Assembly (NCBI GenBank): GCA_036823195.1
Contig: DAISGI010000001.1
Location: forward strand, 1 to 64,000
Direction: 5' to 3'
Source: UBA4874 sp002399435
Lineage (GTDB): Bacteria > Bacillota > Clostridia > Caldicoprobacterales > DTU083
Length of the DNA: 64,000 bases
Below are positions 57,220 to 64,000 of the stretch, one piece after another. A program made the translations under genes and the position numbers. Within the stretch, counting starts at the first letter, position 1; the number at the start of each line of letters is the position of its first letter. Below the pieces are notes generated by a model, which saw only the letters and a list, made by a program, of their open reading frames with translations, did no database searches and was not told the origin of the DNA.

Positions 57220-57881
57220 TCAAAATCGCGCCATCTATTTTGGCTGCAGATTTTTCAAGACTGGGAGAAGAAGTTGCAATACTGGACAAAGGAGGTGCGG
57301 ACTTTATCCATATTGATGTTATGGACGGGCATTATGTGCCGAACTTGTCCATAGGGCCCATGGTGGTAAAAGCCATTCGCGGAGTGACCGAAATTCCTTT
57401 CGATGTTCATCTGATGATGGACAATCCAATGGAGTTTGTTGACGAATTTATCCGTGCGGGAGCAGACAGCATCACACTTCATGCGGAAGTATTGCCTCAT
57501 CTGCATCGTTGCATTGCCACTCTGAAGGAAAAGGGAGTCCGGGCCGCTGTTGCGTTGAATCCCTCCACACCTTTGAATATATTGGATTATGTGCTGGAAG
57601 ATCTCGATATGGTGCTTCTTATGACGGTGAATCCGGGTTTTGGGGGACAAACGTTTATACCTGCCATGCTGGATAAAATCCGGGATCTGAAGGATATGAC
57701 GGAAAGACAGGGGGGAAATACGGAAATTCAGGTAGACGGCGGAATCACCCTTGAAAATGTCAGCAAAGCAGTAGAAGCTGGTGCAAACTGTATTGTGGCA
57801 GGGTCGCTGGTTTTCTCGGCGGCAGACCCGGCGTCCATGATACAAAAAATAAGAAGAGCAGGAGAGGCCTCCCTTTTGTGA
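57213..57881 (+). CDS. rpe: Ribulose-phosphate 3-epimerase
   Basis: A 222-residue TIM-barrel enzyme interconverting ribulose 5-phosphate and xylulose 5-phosphate in the pentose phosphate pathway. Motifs: KIAPSILAADFSRL, HIDVMDGHYVPNLSIGP (metal and catalytic Asp), DVHLMM, MTVNPGFGGQTFI and VDGGI (second Asp). GGAGGG lies 5 bases before the ATG. It ends the operon that begins at priA or def. Confidence 0.97.
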   Translation: MVIKIAPSILAADFSRLGEEVAILDKGGADFIHIDVMDGHYVPNLSIGPMVVKAIRGVTEIPFDVHLMMDNPMEFVDEFIRAGADSITLHAEVLPHLHRCIATLKEKGVRAAVALNPSTPLNILDYVLEDLDMVLLMTVNPGFGGQTFIPAMLDKIRDLKDMTERQGGNTEIQVDGGITLENVSKAVEAGANCIVAGSLVFSAADPASMIQKIRRAGEASLL

Positions 57882-57982
57882 AATGACAGAATACCCTCCA
57901 TGGGAGTCACATTCTCCTGCGGCCTGAATAGACTGTTATAAATTCCCGGCTTTTGACCGGCCTGTCCTGGAGAGGTGTCATT

Positions 57983-58162
57983 ATGTATAACTGGACGAAC
58001 TGTCGGAGGTGTCCCGAACCGCCGAATAAAACCAATATTCTTTCCATTGTACTGATTGTCATCGGCACGATGCTGGTATTTTTTCCAGCATGGATATGGC
58101 GCTTTTTGCTTGGCCTGGGTCTTATTGCGGCCGGCATACTCACCTTGAAAAGATGGAGATGA
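57983..58162 (+). CDS. Small two-helix membrane protein with an N-terminal CxxC
   Basis: A 59-residue protein: a short head with C-x-x-C (NCRRCPEPP), then two hydrophobic helices (about 16-34 and 38-54) and a basic end LKRWR. The ATG follows GAGAGGTGTC. I do not recognise the family. The CxxC head could bind a metal or undergo redox change at the membrane. It lies after rpe and shares a terminator with the convergent rpmB. Confidence 0.6.
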   Translation: MYNWTNCRRCPEPPNKTNILSIVLIVIGTMLVFFPAWIWRFLLGLGLIAAGILTLKRWR

Positions 58163-58169
58163 GACCAAA

Positions 58170-58193
58170 AAAACGTGCCGTACAGCACGTTTT
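58170..58193. terminator. Bidirectional terminator between the small membrane protein gene and rpmB
   Basis: AAAACGTGC (58170-58178) pairs with GCACGTTTT (58185-58193) around a 6-base loop; it can serve both strands. Confidence 0.8.
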
Positions 58194-58200
58194 CAATGGC

Positions 58201-58395
58201 TCACTTTGAGAGAGCATTCACTTTACCGGAACGAATGCAACGAGTGCAGACATTCAGCGTTACATGAGATCCGTTTACCTCCGCCCGTACTTTTTTCAGA
58301 TTAGGCGTCCAGGTCCGGTTTCCACGCCTGTGAGAGTGGCTCACGGTGTTTCCGGATAACTTCCCTTTTTTGCAAATATCACAAACCTTTGCCAT
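58201..58395 (-). CDS. rpmB: 50S ribosomal protein L28
   Basis: A 64-residue protein: AKVCDICKKGKLSGN, VSHSHRRGNRTWTPNL and TLNVCTRCIRSGKV. Four Cys (two CxxC) mark the zinc-binding (C+) form of L28, as opposed to the zinc-free form. AAAGGAGGTGG precedes the ATG. It is transcribed divergently from the asp23-fakA-recG genes, its usual neighbours. Confidence 0.97.
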   Translation of the reverse strand: MAKVCDICKKGKLSGNTVSHSHRRGNRTWTPNLKKVRAEVNGSHVTLNVCTRCIRSGKVNALSK

Positions 58396-58502
58396 GATTT
58401 CCACCTCCTTTAAACAGAAAAAACCATATTGTCTTCTACCTGCCATCGAAGGACTCCGTGATCAAGTCACGGGTGTTTTCAACAACTCATAAATCATGTA
58501 TT

Positions 58503-58531
58503 ATTTTATCACCTTGCAATCGTTTTGGCAA
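58503..58531 (-). promoter_or_regulatory. Promoter of rpmB
   Basis: On the minus strand TTGCCA (58531-58526) and TAAAAT (58508-58503) are 17 bp apart, leaving a leader of about 100 bases. Confidence 0.65.
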
Positions 58532-58573
58532 GAAAAACAAAACATTGCCGGGTCCGGGGTTCCTTGTTGCTTG

Positions 58574-58602
58574 TTGCATTTCCCCTGTGTTTGAGATAAA
58601 AT
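58574..58602 (+). promoter_or_regulatory. Promoter of the asp23-like/fakA-like/recG operon
   Basis: TTGCAT (58574-58579) and TAAAAT (58597-58602) are 17 bp apart, about 90 bases before the first ATG. Confidence 0.65.
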
Positions 58603-58696
58603 AAACGGGTATCATGATGTTAAGAATTCATCATTCTGCAAATGATGCTCACAACAGGATCCATCCGAATCAGAGCAATGTGAAGGAGGAAGGAAA

Positions 58697-59047
58697 ATGG
58701 GAGTTGTAAATTCGAATTCTCTTGGAGAGCTTACCATTTCAGACGATGTATTGGCCTCCCTGGCAGGCATTACTGCCATCGAGTGCTATGGTATCGTTGG
58801 AATGGCTTCCCAGAAAGCGACGGACGGGCTGGTGGAGCTTTTGGGAAATGAAAATCTGTCACGCGGTGTGAAGGTTGTCAGTCAGGGCAATGAAGTGAGT
58901 ATTTATCTCCATATTATCGTTGAATATGGTATTTCCATTGCCACTGTCGCCAAGAACATTATTGAAACAGTGAAATATAAAGTGGAAAATATAACAGGGG
59001 TTACAGTAAAAAAAGTTAATATAATGGTAGAGGGCGTGAGGGTATGA
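58697..59047 (+). CDS. Asp23/Gls24-family protein
   Basis: A 116-residue protein with the family pattern: GELTISDDVLASLAGITAIEC, GIVGMASQ, YLHIIVEYGISIATVAKNI and a C-terminal VKKVNIMVEGVRV. It is homologous to B. subtilis YloU. Members are envelope-stress associated and some form membrane-tethered filaments. It precedes the FakA-like gene by 37 bases, as in other Firmicutes. AAGGAGGAAGG lies before the ATG. Confidence 0.92.
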   Translation: MGVVNSNSLGELTISDDVLASLAGITAIECYGIVGMASQKATDGLVELLGNENLSRGVKVVSQGNEVSIYLHIIVEYGISIATVAKNIIETVKYKVENITGVTVKKVNIMVEGVRV

Positions 59048-59084
59048 GGCTTTCCCTTTTTATACCTGAAGGAGGTTACTCATT

Positions 59085-60779
59085 TTGAATCAGGATATCC
59101 TGAATGGGGCAAAGCTAAAGCGAATGCTTTTATCTGCTGCCCATTATATGGAAATAAATAAAGAATCAGTAAACTTATTGAATGTTTTCCCTGTTCCGGA
59201 TGGAGATACCGGTACCAATATGTCTCTGACCATGTTATCTGCTGCAAGGGAGATTCAGGCAGTTTCTTCCGGGGATCTGTCCCGGGTCGCAGATGCTTTG
59301 TCCCGCGGCTCCCTGAAGGGTGCAAGGGGAAATTCCGGAGTCATTCTTTCCCAGCTGTTCCGCGGATTTGCTAAATCCCTGCAGGGAAAGGAAGAGATTA
59401 CGACAGCGGAATATGCGGATGCACTGGGGGCCGGCGTAAATATGGCCTATAAGGCGGTGATGAAACCGGTTGAGGGTACTATTCTCACCGTTGCCCGTGA
59501 AACAGCGAGGGAAGCGAAAAAGATTGCCAGACAGATTCATGATTTTAATGTGTTTTTTGATCGAATTATCGATACAGCCAGGGAAACCCTGGATCGGACC
59601 CCGGACATGCTTCCGACTTTAAAGCAAGCCGGTGTGGTGGATTCCGGCGGTATGGGCCTGGTTTACATACTGGTAGGGCAGTTTCATGCCCTGGAGGGCG
59701 ATTCTGATCCGGAAGTTTCTTACGGACCGTCGGATTCCAAAGTTCCCACGGACTTGGGAAAACCGGTTTCCTCTGCGGCAGAGGATAGGGTTACCGGCCC
59801 GGCAGGCGTCCCGGAAGGATCCATTCAATATACTTACTGCACGGAGTTTTTTATCAAAAATTTGTACCCCTATATCCGCGAAGAAGACATTGAAAAGTTA
59901 AAGAGAAGACTGGATCGATTGGGGGATTCCATCGTCGTTGTGGGAGACAGGGACATGATCAAGGTTCACTTTCATACGAATATGCCTGGATCGGGACTGC
60001 AATTGGGATTACAATTCGGTGAGCTTTCCGGCATCAAGATTGATAATATGAAGGAACAGCACCATCATGTGATCGACATGGAGACATCAGCAGAGCCACC
60101 AACGAACGAAAAGGAGCCGGAGAAGGATACCGGTATGGTATCCGTTTCCATGGGAAAAGGAATTGAAGATATTTTCCGGGATTTAAATGCGGATTATATT
60201 ATTCAGGGCGGACAGACCATGAATCCCAGCACGGAAGATATTCTGGATGCCGTGAACCAGGTGAATGCAAAGGAAATTTTCATATTGCCCAACAATGGGA
60301 ACATCGTTTTGACAGCCAACCAGGCGGCTGAAATCAGCAAGAAAAAGATCCATGTTGTTCCATCCCGGACGATTCCCCAGGGAATGGCTGCCATGATTGC
60401 CTATAATTCTGAAGCAGATGCCGAAACCAACCTGGCTGCTATGACCAGGGCAATGAGTCAGGTGAAAACCGGCCTTGTGACGTACGCCGTGCGGGATTCC
60501 CATGTGGATGACCTTGCGATTCAGCAGGGAGACATCATGGGTATGATGGAAGGCAGGATATCCGTTGTCGGGAAAGATATCGCGGATGTCACAAGGAAGC
60601 TGTTGGATGCCTTGCTTAAGGGGAATGGCGAAATTGTCACCATACTGTATGGCAGCAATGCCAGGGCAGAGGATACGGAAAGCATTGGTTCCTACCTGAG
60701 TGAGAATTACCCGGATCTGGAGGTCGAGGTTCTTTCCGGGGGACAACCGCTGTATTACTATATCGTTTCCGTGGAATAA
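59085..60779 (+). CDS. FakA/YloV-like protein (DAK1/DegV-associated fatty acid kinase-type)
   Basis: A 564-residue protein. The N-terminal DhaL-like ATP-binding domain (about 1-200) has VFPVPDGDTGTNMSLTM with the Mg2+-binding acidic residues and GSLKGARGNSGVILSQLFRG. A middle domain has YTYCTEFFIKN and VHFHTNMPG, and the C-terminal domain has IFILPNNGNIVLTANQA and VPSRTIPQGMAAM. FakA in S. aureus phosphorylates fatty acids bound to FakB (DegV family). No FakB is encoded nearby. The TTG start follows GAAGGAGG. Confidence 0.9.
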   Translation: MNQDILNGAKLKRMLLSAAHYMEINKESVNLLNVFPVPDGDTGTNMSLTMLSAAREIQAVSSGDLSRVADALSRGSLKGARGNSGVILSQLFRGFAKSLQGKEEITTAEYADALGAGVNMAYKAVMKPVEGTILTVARETAREAKKIARQIHDFNVFFDRIIDTARETLDRTPDMLPTLKQAGVVDSGGMGLVYILVGQFHALEGDSDPEVSYGPSDSKVPTDLGKPVSSAAEDRVTGPAGVPEGSIQYTYCTEFFIKNLYPYIREEDIEKLKRRLDRLGDSIVVVGDRDMIKVHFHTNMPGSGLQLGLQFGELSGIKIDNMKEQHHHVIDMETSAEPPTNEKEPEKDTGMVSVSMGKGIEDIFRDLNADYIIQGGQTMNPSTEDILDAVNQVNAKEIFILPNNGNIVLTANQAAEISKKKIHVVPSRTIPQGMAAMIAYNSEADAETNLAAMTRAMSQVKTGLVTYAVRDSHVDDLAIQQGDIMGMMEGRISVVGKDIADVTRKLLDALLKGNGEIVTILYGSNARAEDTESIGSYLSENYPDLEVEVLSGGQPLYYYIVSVE

Positions 60780-60781
60780 AA

Positions 60782-62869
60782 GTGAAAAAGCAAACAGAAA
60801 GAAGTAATCTGTCGGACAGCATTCAGACAATCAAGGGAATTGGGCCCAAAAAAGCGGCCTTGTGCAGGAAGTTGGGGATCGTAACCCTGTCGGATGCTGT
60901 GCGATATGTTCCGGGGAAATATGAGCTTCAAAGAGCAGTCCAGCCTGTATCCTCTGTTTCAGACGAAGAGGATGTATCCTTATGTCTGGAATTCATTTCT
61001 CCTCCGTATGTAAACCGGATTAGAAAGGGATTCAGCATGACTTGCATGAAAGGCAGGGATTCGACCGGGACTGTGGAATGCATTTGGTTCAATCAGCCTT
61101 ATCGCGGCAGGGGGTACAAGCAAAATCATCACTATTTCGTAATGGGCAAGGCATTAAAAAGGCCGTCCGGCATGCAGATTCAAAATCCGCTTGTGGAAGA
61201 CTATGATAAAGAGCGTCATCATCGGGAACGATATCTGCCGCTGTATCACCTGACGGATGGATTAACCCAGAAGGATCTGCGGCATATTGTTTCTGAGTCC
61301 CTGAAACGATTGCCGGATGGACAGGGGGATTCAGACCGACTGGATGTCCGTCTGTCCGAAAAATATGGGTTTCCCGGAAAAGCAGAGGCCTGGCGCAGCA
61401 TTCATTTTCCGGAGAGCCGGGACCGGCAGGAAAAAGCACGGCAGAAGCTGGCCTTTGAGGAGTTCTTGTCCCTGCTGACGGCGCTGGCGTTTATCCGGAA
61501 ACACACCGGGAGCAGTGGAGGAGGAATTCCGATTTCCATTTCGCCGGGGAAACTGAACACTTTCCGGAAGAATCTGCCCTTTCGTCTGACCGATTCCCAG
61601 GAAAGGGTATTGAGCGAGGTCCTGGAGGATTTGTCCGGTGGAAATGGCATGAATCGTCTTATACAGGGAGACGTGGGATCCGGGAAAACCGTAATCGCTG
61701 CAGCTGCGTTATTTGTGGTTGCGTCCGCCGGATATCAGGGGGCATTGATGGCTCCGACGGAAATCCTGGCCAGGCAGCATCTGGAAACGCTGCGGCGGAT
61801 GATGAAAGGCAGCGGGATACGCCTGGAATGTCTGACGGGCGGCAGCACGGAGCCTCAGAATAAGCAGCTAAAGGAAGCCCTTGCGGACGGAGACATCGAT
61901 ATCCTGATCGGGACACATGCCTTGATTCAGGAGAATGTTACCTTTCATGATCTGGGACTGGTCATTACGGATGAGCAGCATCGTTTTGGGGTACGGCAGC
62001 GGGCCATGCTTCAGGAGAAGGGAACCGTCCCCCATGTTCTGGTTCTGTCCGCGACTCCCATACCAAGGACTTTGGTACATGTCCTTTACGGGGACCTGGA
62101 TCTTTCCGTCATTGATTCCCTCCCCCCCGGCAGAATACCAATCCGTACGTATTGTGTCCCGACATCCTATCGGGAACGGATTTACCGGTTTGTCCGGAAA
62201 TATGCCAAAAATGGCTGTCAGGCTTACGTGATTTGCCCTTTGGTGGAAGAATCCGAAGCAAAGCCGGACAGAAGTTCCGTGGAAGAAGTCTATGAGGAGC
62301 TGTCCCACGGGCCCTTGTCCGGAATCCGTATGGGCCTGCTTCATGGCAGGATGAAGGCGCAGGACAAGGATCAGGTCATGGAGGACTTTGCAGCCGGCAG
62401 AGTACAGGTGCTGGTTTCCACCACCGTAATTGAGGTTGGCGTGGATGTACCCAATGCCGTGATTATGGTCATTGAAAATGCGGATTGTTTTGGCCTGGCA
62501 CAGCTTCATCAGCTGCGCGGCAGGGTGGGGCGGGGAGATCAGCCGTCTTTCTGCATTCTGATTTCGGATCAAAAGGAAGAAAAGGCCATTGCCCGTATAA
62601 AAACCCTGGTACACTCCACGAATGGATTTGAAATTGCGGAGAAGGATCTGGAACTGAGAGGTCCGGGGGATCTGTACGGATTACGGCAGCATGGTATACC
62701 GGACTTCAGGATAGCCGATCTGTGGAAGGATTCTGCGCTTTTGCAGCTGGCTGCCAAAGAAGCGGAGCGTATGGTAAATCATCCGGAAGGCTCCTGGGAT
62801 CGTGCCTATGTAAAAAAATCCGTTGATCAATTCATGCGGGAAAAAAATACCTGTTGTTATCCTGGTTAA
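60782..62869 (+). CDS. recG: ATP-dependent DNA helicase RecG
   Basis: A 695-residue SF2 helicase reversing stalled forks and processing Holliday junctions. The N-terminal helix-hairpin and wedge domain (IKGIGPKKAALCRKLGI, then an OB fold), Walker A GDVGSGKT, TDEQHRFGVRQR (DExH), LSATPIPRTL and QLHQLRGRVGRGDQPS are visible. The GTG start is two bases after the FakA-like stop. It has no strong binding site of its own, so it depends on coupling. Confidence 0.96.
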   Translation: MKKQTERSNLSDSIQTIKGIGPKKAALCRKLGIVTLSDAVRYVPGKYELQRAVQPVSSVSDEEDVSLCLEFISPPYVNRIRKGFSMTCMKGRDSTGTVECIWFNQPYRGRGYKQNHHYFVMGKALKRPSGMQIQNPLVEDYDKERHHRERYLPLYHLTDGLTQKDLRHIVSESLKRLPDGQGDSDRLDVRLSEKYGFPGKAEAWRSIHFPESRDRQEKARQKLAFEEFLSLLTALAFIRKHTGSSGGGIPISISPGKLNTFRKNLPFRLTDSQERVLSEVLEDLSGGNGMNRLIQGDVGSGKTVIAAAALFVVASAGYQGALMAPTEILARQHLETLRRMMKGSGIRLECLTGGSTEPQNKQLKEALADGDIDILIGTHALIQENVTFHDLGLVITDEQHRFGVRQRAMLQEKGTVPHVLVLSATPIPRTLVHVLYGDLDLSVIDSLPPGRIPIRTYCVPTSYRERIYRFVRKYAKNGCQAYVICPLVEESEAKPDRSSVEEVYEELSHGPLSGIRMGLLHGRMKAQDKDQVMEDFAAGRVQVLVSTTVIEVGVDVPNAVIMVIENADCFGLAQLHQLRGRVGRGDQPSFCILISDQKEEKAIARIKTLVHSTNGFEIAEKDLELRGPGDLYGLRQHGIPDFRIADLWKDSALLQLAAKEAERMVNHPEGSWDRAYVKKSVDQFMREKNTCCYPG

Positions 62870-62924
62870 AATCGGGCGGACTGGACAAAGTAATAGTACC
62901 CTATCAATCAGGAGGTGAGGATTC

Positions 62925-63128
62925 ATGGCGCAGAACAATAACCGTCAGATGGTTCCGGGGGCAAAAAATGCTTTGAACAACATGAAATATGAAGTGGCCG
63001 AACAGCTGGGTGTGAATCTGAAGGAAGGCTATAATGGTGATCTGACTTCAAAGGAAAACGGCTACGTCGGCGGGTATATGGTAAAAAGATTGATTGAACA
63101 GGCAGAGAAACAGATGAGCGGAAGATAA
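62925..63128 (+). CDS. Alpha/beta-type small acid-soluble spore protein
   Basis: A 67-residue DNA-binding spore protein: VPGAKNALNNMKYEVAEQLG and YNGDLTSKENGYVGGYMVKRLI match the family signatures, including the GPR protease cleavage region near the N-terminus. It coats and protects spore DNA from UV and heat. AGGAGGTGAGG precedes the ATG. A weak sigma-G-like promoter (TGGTTA 62863-62868, 17 bp, CAAAGTA 62886-62892) lies between recG and this gene; forespore expression would fit, but the match is imperfect. Confidence 0.95.
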   Translation: MAQNNNRQMVPGAKNALNNMKYEVAEQLGVNLKEGYNGDLTSKENGYVGGYMVKRLIEQAEKQMSGR

Positions 63129-63174
63129 AGGGGATCGTAAGGGACCGTAAGTTACATTTAACAAATAGTGAAAT

Positions 63175-63213
63175 GAAGGGAACGGAGATGCATACATCCG
63201 TTCCCTTCTGTTG
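63175..63213 (+). terminator. Terminator of the spore protein gene
   Basis: GAAGGGAACGGA (63175-63186) pairs perfectly with TCCGTTCCCTTC (63197-63208), followed by a modest TGTTGTT. Confidence 0.78.
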
Positions 63214-63244
63214 TTCCTGCCTTTTCGGAGAATACGTCCGCTGT

Positions 63245-63272
63245 CCAAAAGCCAATTGGCTTTTGGGTTTTT
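63245..63272 (+). terminator. Second terminator-like palindrome
   Basis: A 22-base perfect palindrome, CCAAAAGCC and GGCTTTTGG around AATT (63245-63266), is followed by GTTTTT. Confidence 0.65.
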
Positions 63273-63301
63273 CTTGTCCGGTCAATTCCCCCCGGAAGTA
63301 A

Positions 63302-63333
63302 AACACTGGTGATGTTGTTTCATCACCAGTGTT
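63302..63333. repeat. 13-bp perfect inverted repeat
   Basis: AACACTGGTGATG (63302-63314) and CATCACCAGTGTT (63321-63333) with a 6-base loop. No T-run follows, so it is not an ordinary terminator. Confidence 0.8.
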
Positions 63334-63366
63334 GGAGAGGAGAAATTGAAGGAAGAGCTCTATGGG

Positions 63367-63393
63367 GAATATTGAGAGTCGCTCTCAATACTC
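63367..63393. repeat. Second inverted repeat before rsmD
   Basis: TATTGAGAG and CTCTCAATA around a TCG loop, with GGA/TCC extending the stem past one bulged base on each side. It ends about 40 bases before the rsmD promoter. Confidence 0.7.
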
Positions 63394-63434
63394 CTATTAT
63401 TAACCGTCAGGAATAAATTATGCATGTTTCCTTC

Positions 63435-63463
63435 TTGTCCACTATTTGGGATTATGTTAAAAT
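63435..63463 (+). promoter_or_regulatory. Promoter of rsmD
   Basis: TTGTCC (63435-63440) and TAAAAT (63458-63463) are 17 bp apart, 45 bases before the start codon. Confidence 0.6.
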
Positions 63464-63508
63464 AATATGAGCAGCAAGGAAATCAAGGAATGGGAAGGAT
63501 CGTGGATC

Positions 63509-64000
63509 ATGCTTCGTATTATAGCGGGAGAGCGCAAAGGCAGGATTTTGAAAACCGTTCCCGGGAGGAGCACCCGGCCTACCACCGACCGGGTAAAGGA
63601 ATCCGTATTCAATATTCTTCAGTCCAGACTCTATGAGAGTTCTATATTGGATCTTTTTTCCGGTACCGGAAATTTAGGTCTGGAGGCGATGAGCCGAGGC
63701 AGCCGAAGAGCAGTTTTTGTGGAAAGAGCTCCTGCGGCATTGGCGGTTCTCCGTGAGAACTGTCAGGCACTGCATTATATCGATTCCGTGGAGATTCTCG
63801 CGCAGGATGTCCAAAGGGCGATTTCCCTGCTTTCCACAAGGCGGGGAGTGTTCGATATTGTTTTTATGGATCCTCCCTATGACAGCGACCTGGAGACCGT
63901 GACGATTGCCGCATTGGATGCTTCCCATCTGGTGGCGGAGGACGGAAGGGTCGTTGTGGAGCATTTGCTTCGGGACAAACAGGAGGACAATATCGGCGGT
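63509..64000 (+). CDS. rsmD: 16S rRNA m2G966 methyltransferase RsmD (3' end outside the window)
   Basis: The first 164 codons of an AdoMet methyltransferase that modifies G966 (E. coli numbering) of 16S rRNA. It opens MLRIIAGERKGRILKTVPG, with RPTTDRVKESVFNIL, motif I LDLFSGTGNLGLEAMSRG and the catalytic FMDPPYDS. The ATG lies 8 bases after GGAAGGAT. The frame is open to base 64000, so about 20-25 residues are probably missing. In Firmicutes coaD usually follows. Confidence 0.95.
   Translation, partial: MLRIIAGERKGRILKTVPGRSTRPTTDRVKESVFNILQSRLYESSILDLFSGTGNLGLEAMSRGSRRAVFVERAPAALAVLRENCQALHYIDSVEILAQDVQRAISLLSTRRGVFDIVFMDPPYDSDLETVTIAALDASHLVAEDGRVVVEHLLRDKQEDNIGG

Larger units (their letters stand above)
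58396..58696. other. Divergent promoter region between rpmB and the Asp23-like gene
   Basis: It contains the two back-to-back promoters listed separately and a 6-bp hairpin, CCGTGA/TCACGG (58456-58472), in the rpmB leader, which might be a site for feedback control. No gene is seen. Confidence 0.6.
63129..63508. other. Intergenic region between the spore protein gene and rsmD
   Basis: In order it holds two terminator-like hairpins (63175 and 63245), two long perfect inverted repeats (63302-63333 and 63371-63389) with no T-tract, and a promoter at 63435. No open frame with a binding site is seen. Confidence 0.6.

Noticed and set aside
62863..62892. Sigma-G promoter as a firm annotation
   Set aside because: The -10-like element matches at only five of seven positions and the -35 is poor; kept as a note under the spore protein gene.
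1..64000. tRNA, rRNA, insertion sequences, attachment sites and replication origin
   Set aside because: I looked for cloverleaf-like segments, transposase motifs, terminal repeats and DnaA-box clusters in the gaps and saw none.

Overview
The window reads as chromosome of an anaerobic, spore-forming member of the Clostridia (Firmicutes). The evidence is: a full set of Rnf genes in the clostridial order C-D-G-E-A-B; an NAD-linked multi-subunit [FeFe]-hydrogenase; sporulation markers (an alpha/beta-type small acid-soluble spore protein and a YhcN/YlaJ-type lipoprotein); RemA, PrkC/Stp and Gram-positive gene order (yerC-pcrA-ligA; remA-gmk-rpoZ-priA-def-fmt-rsmB-rlmN-stp-prkC-rsgA-rpe; rpmB / asp23-fakA-like-recG-ssp-rsmD); a CIRCE element before groES-groEL; and strong AGGAGG-type ribosome binding sites with frequent TTG and GTG starts. 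I see no rRNA, tRNA, CRISPR array, insertion sequence or prophage.

Layout. 1-6.2 kb is an accessory-looking segment: a broken response-regulator remnant, an old-yellow-enzyme reductase, a yxlEFG-like ABC exporter set, and a convergent PadR-DUF1048-DUF1048-DrrAB-like cassette with a clear promoter and overlapping operator. 6.3-7.1 kb holds a sulfite-exporter-type (TSUP) transporter split into two overlapping halves. 7.1-12.3 kb is the Rnf operon, whose last gene, rnfB, is frameshifted as given. 12.4-20.2 kb carries an orphan DNA methyltransferase, the first two methylthioadenosine salvage enzymes, a spore lipoprotein, lgt, a YvlD-like membrane protein and nicotinate phosphoribosyltransferase. 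20.4-26 kb has a patatin-like lipase, a DivIVA-like protein, GroES/GroEL, a DUF6062 protein and a SPOR protein. 26.1-31.2 kb is the hydrogenase operon. 31.4-43.9 kb has queG, parE-parC, a polysaccharide deacetylase, a double-OB SSB, yerC-pcrA-ligA. 43.9-57.9 kb has an unrecognised 436-residue protein, yicC, and the long translation/cell-wall-signalling operon. 57.9-64 kb has rpmB divergent from asp23-fakA-like-recG-ssp, and the start of rsmD, cut by the window edge.

How it fits together. The hydrogenase would couple NADH and reduced ferredoxin to H2; Rnf would couple ferredoxin oxidation with NAD+ reduction to an ion gradient. Together they set the ferredoxin/NADH balance of a fermentative anaerobe. 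A Rex-like (NADH/NAD+ sensing) operator sits directly before the hydrogenase promoter. Downstream, the prk/stp cluster links cell-wall signalling to ribosome assembly (RsgA) and initiation functions (Def, Fmt, RsmB, RlmN) through a chain of stop-start overlaps.

Most of the window is ordinary conserved chromosome. I did not find a convincing new multi-gene system. The best leads are the rnfB frameshift, the Ser in the L1 motif of the hydrogenase, the PadR operator architecture, the split TSUP transporter, the hydrogenase-operon ATPase with a Rex-like site, the orphan methyltransferase with an internal repeat, and several unassigned small or orphan proteins. Starts were chosen by hand from ribosome binding sites; family names come from recognising sequence motifs without any database search.
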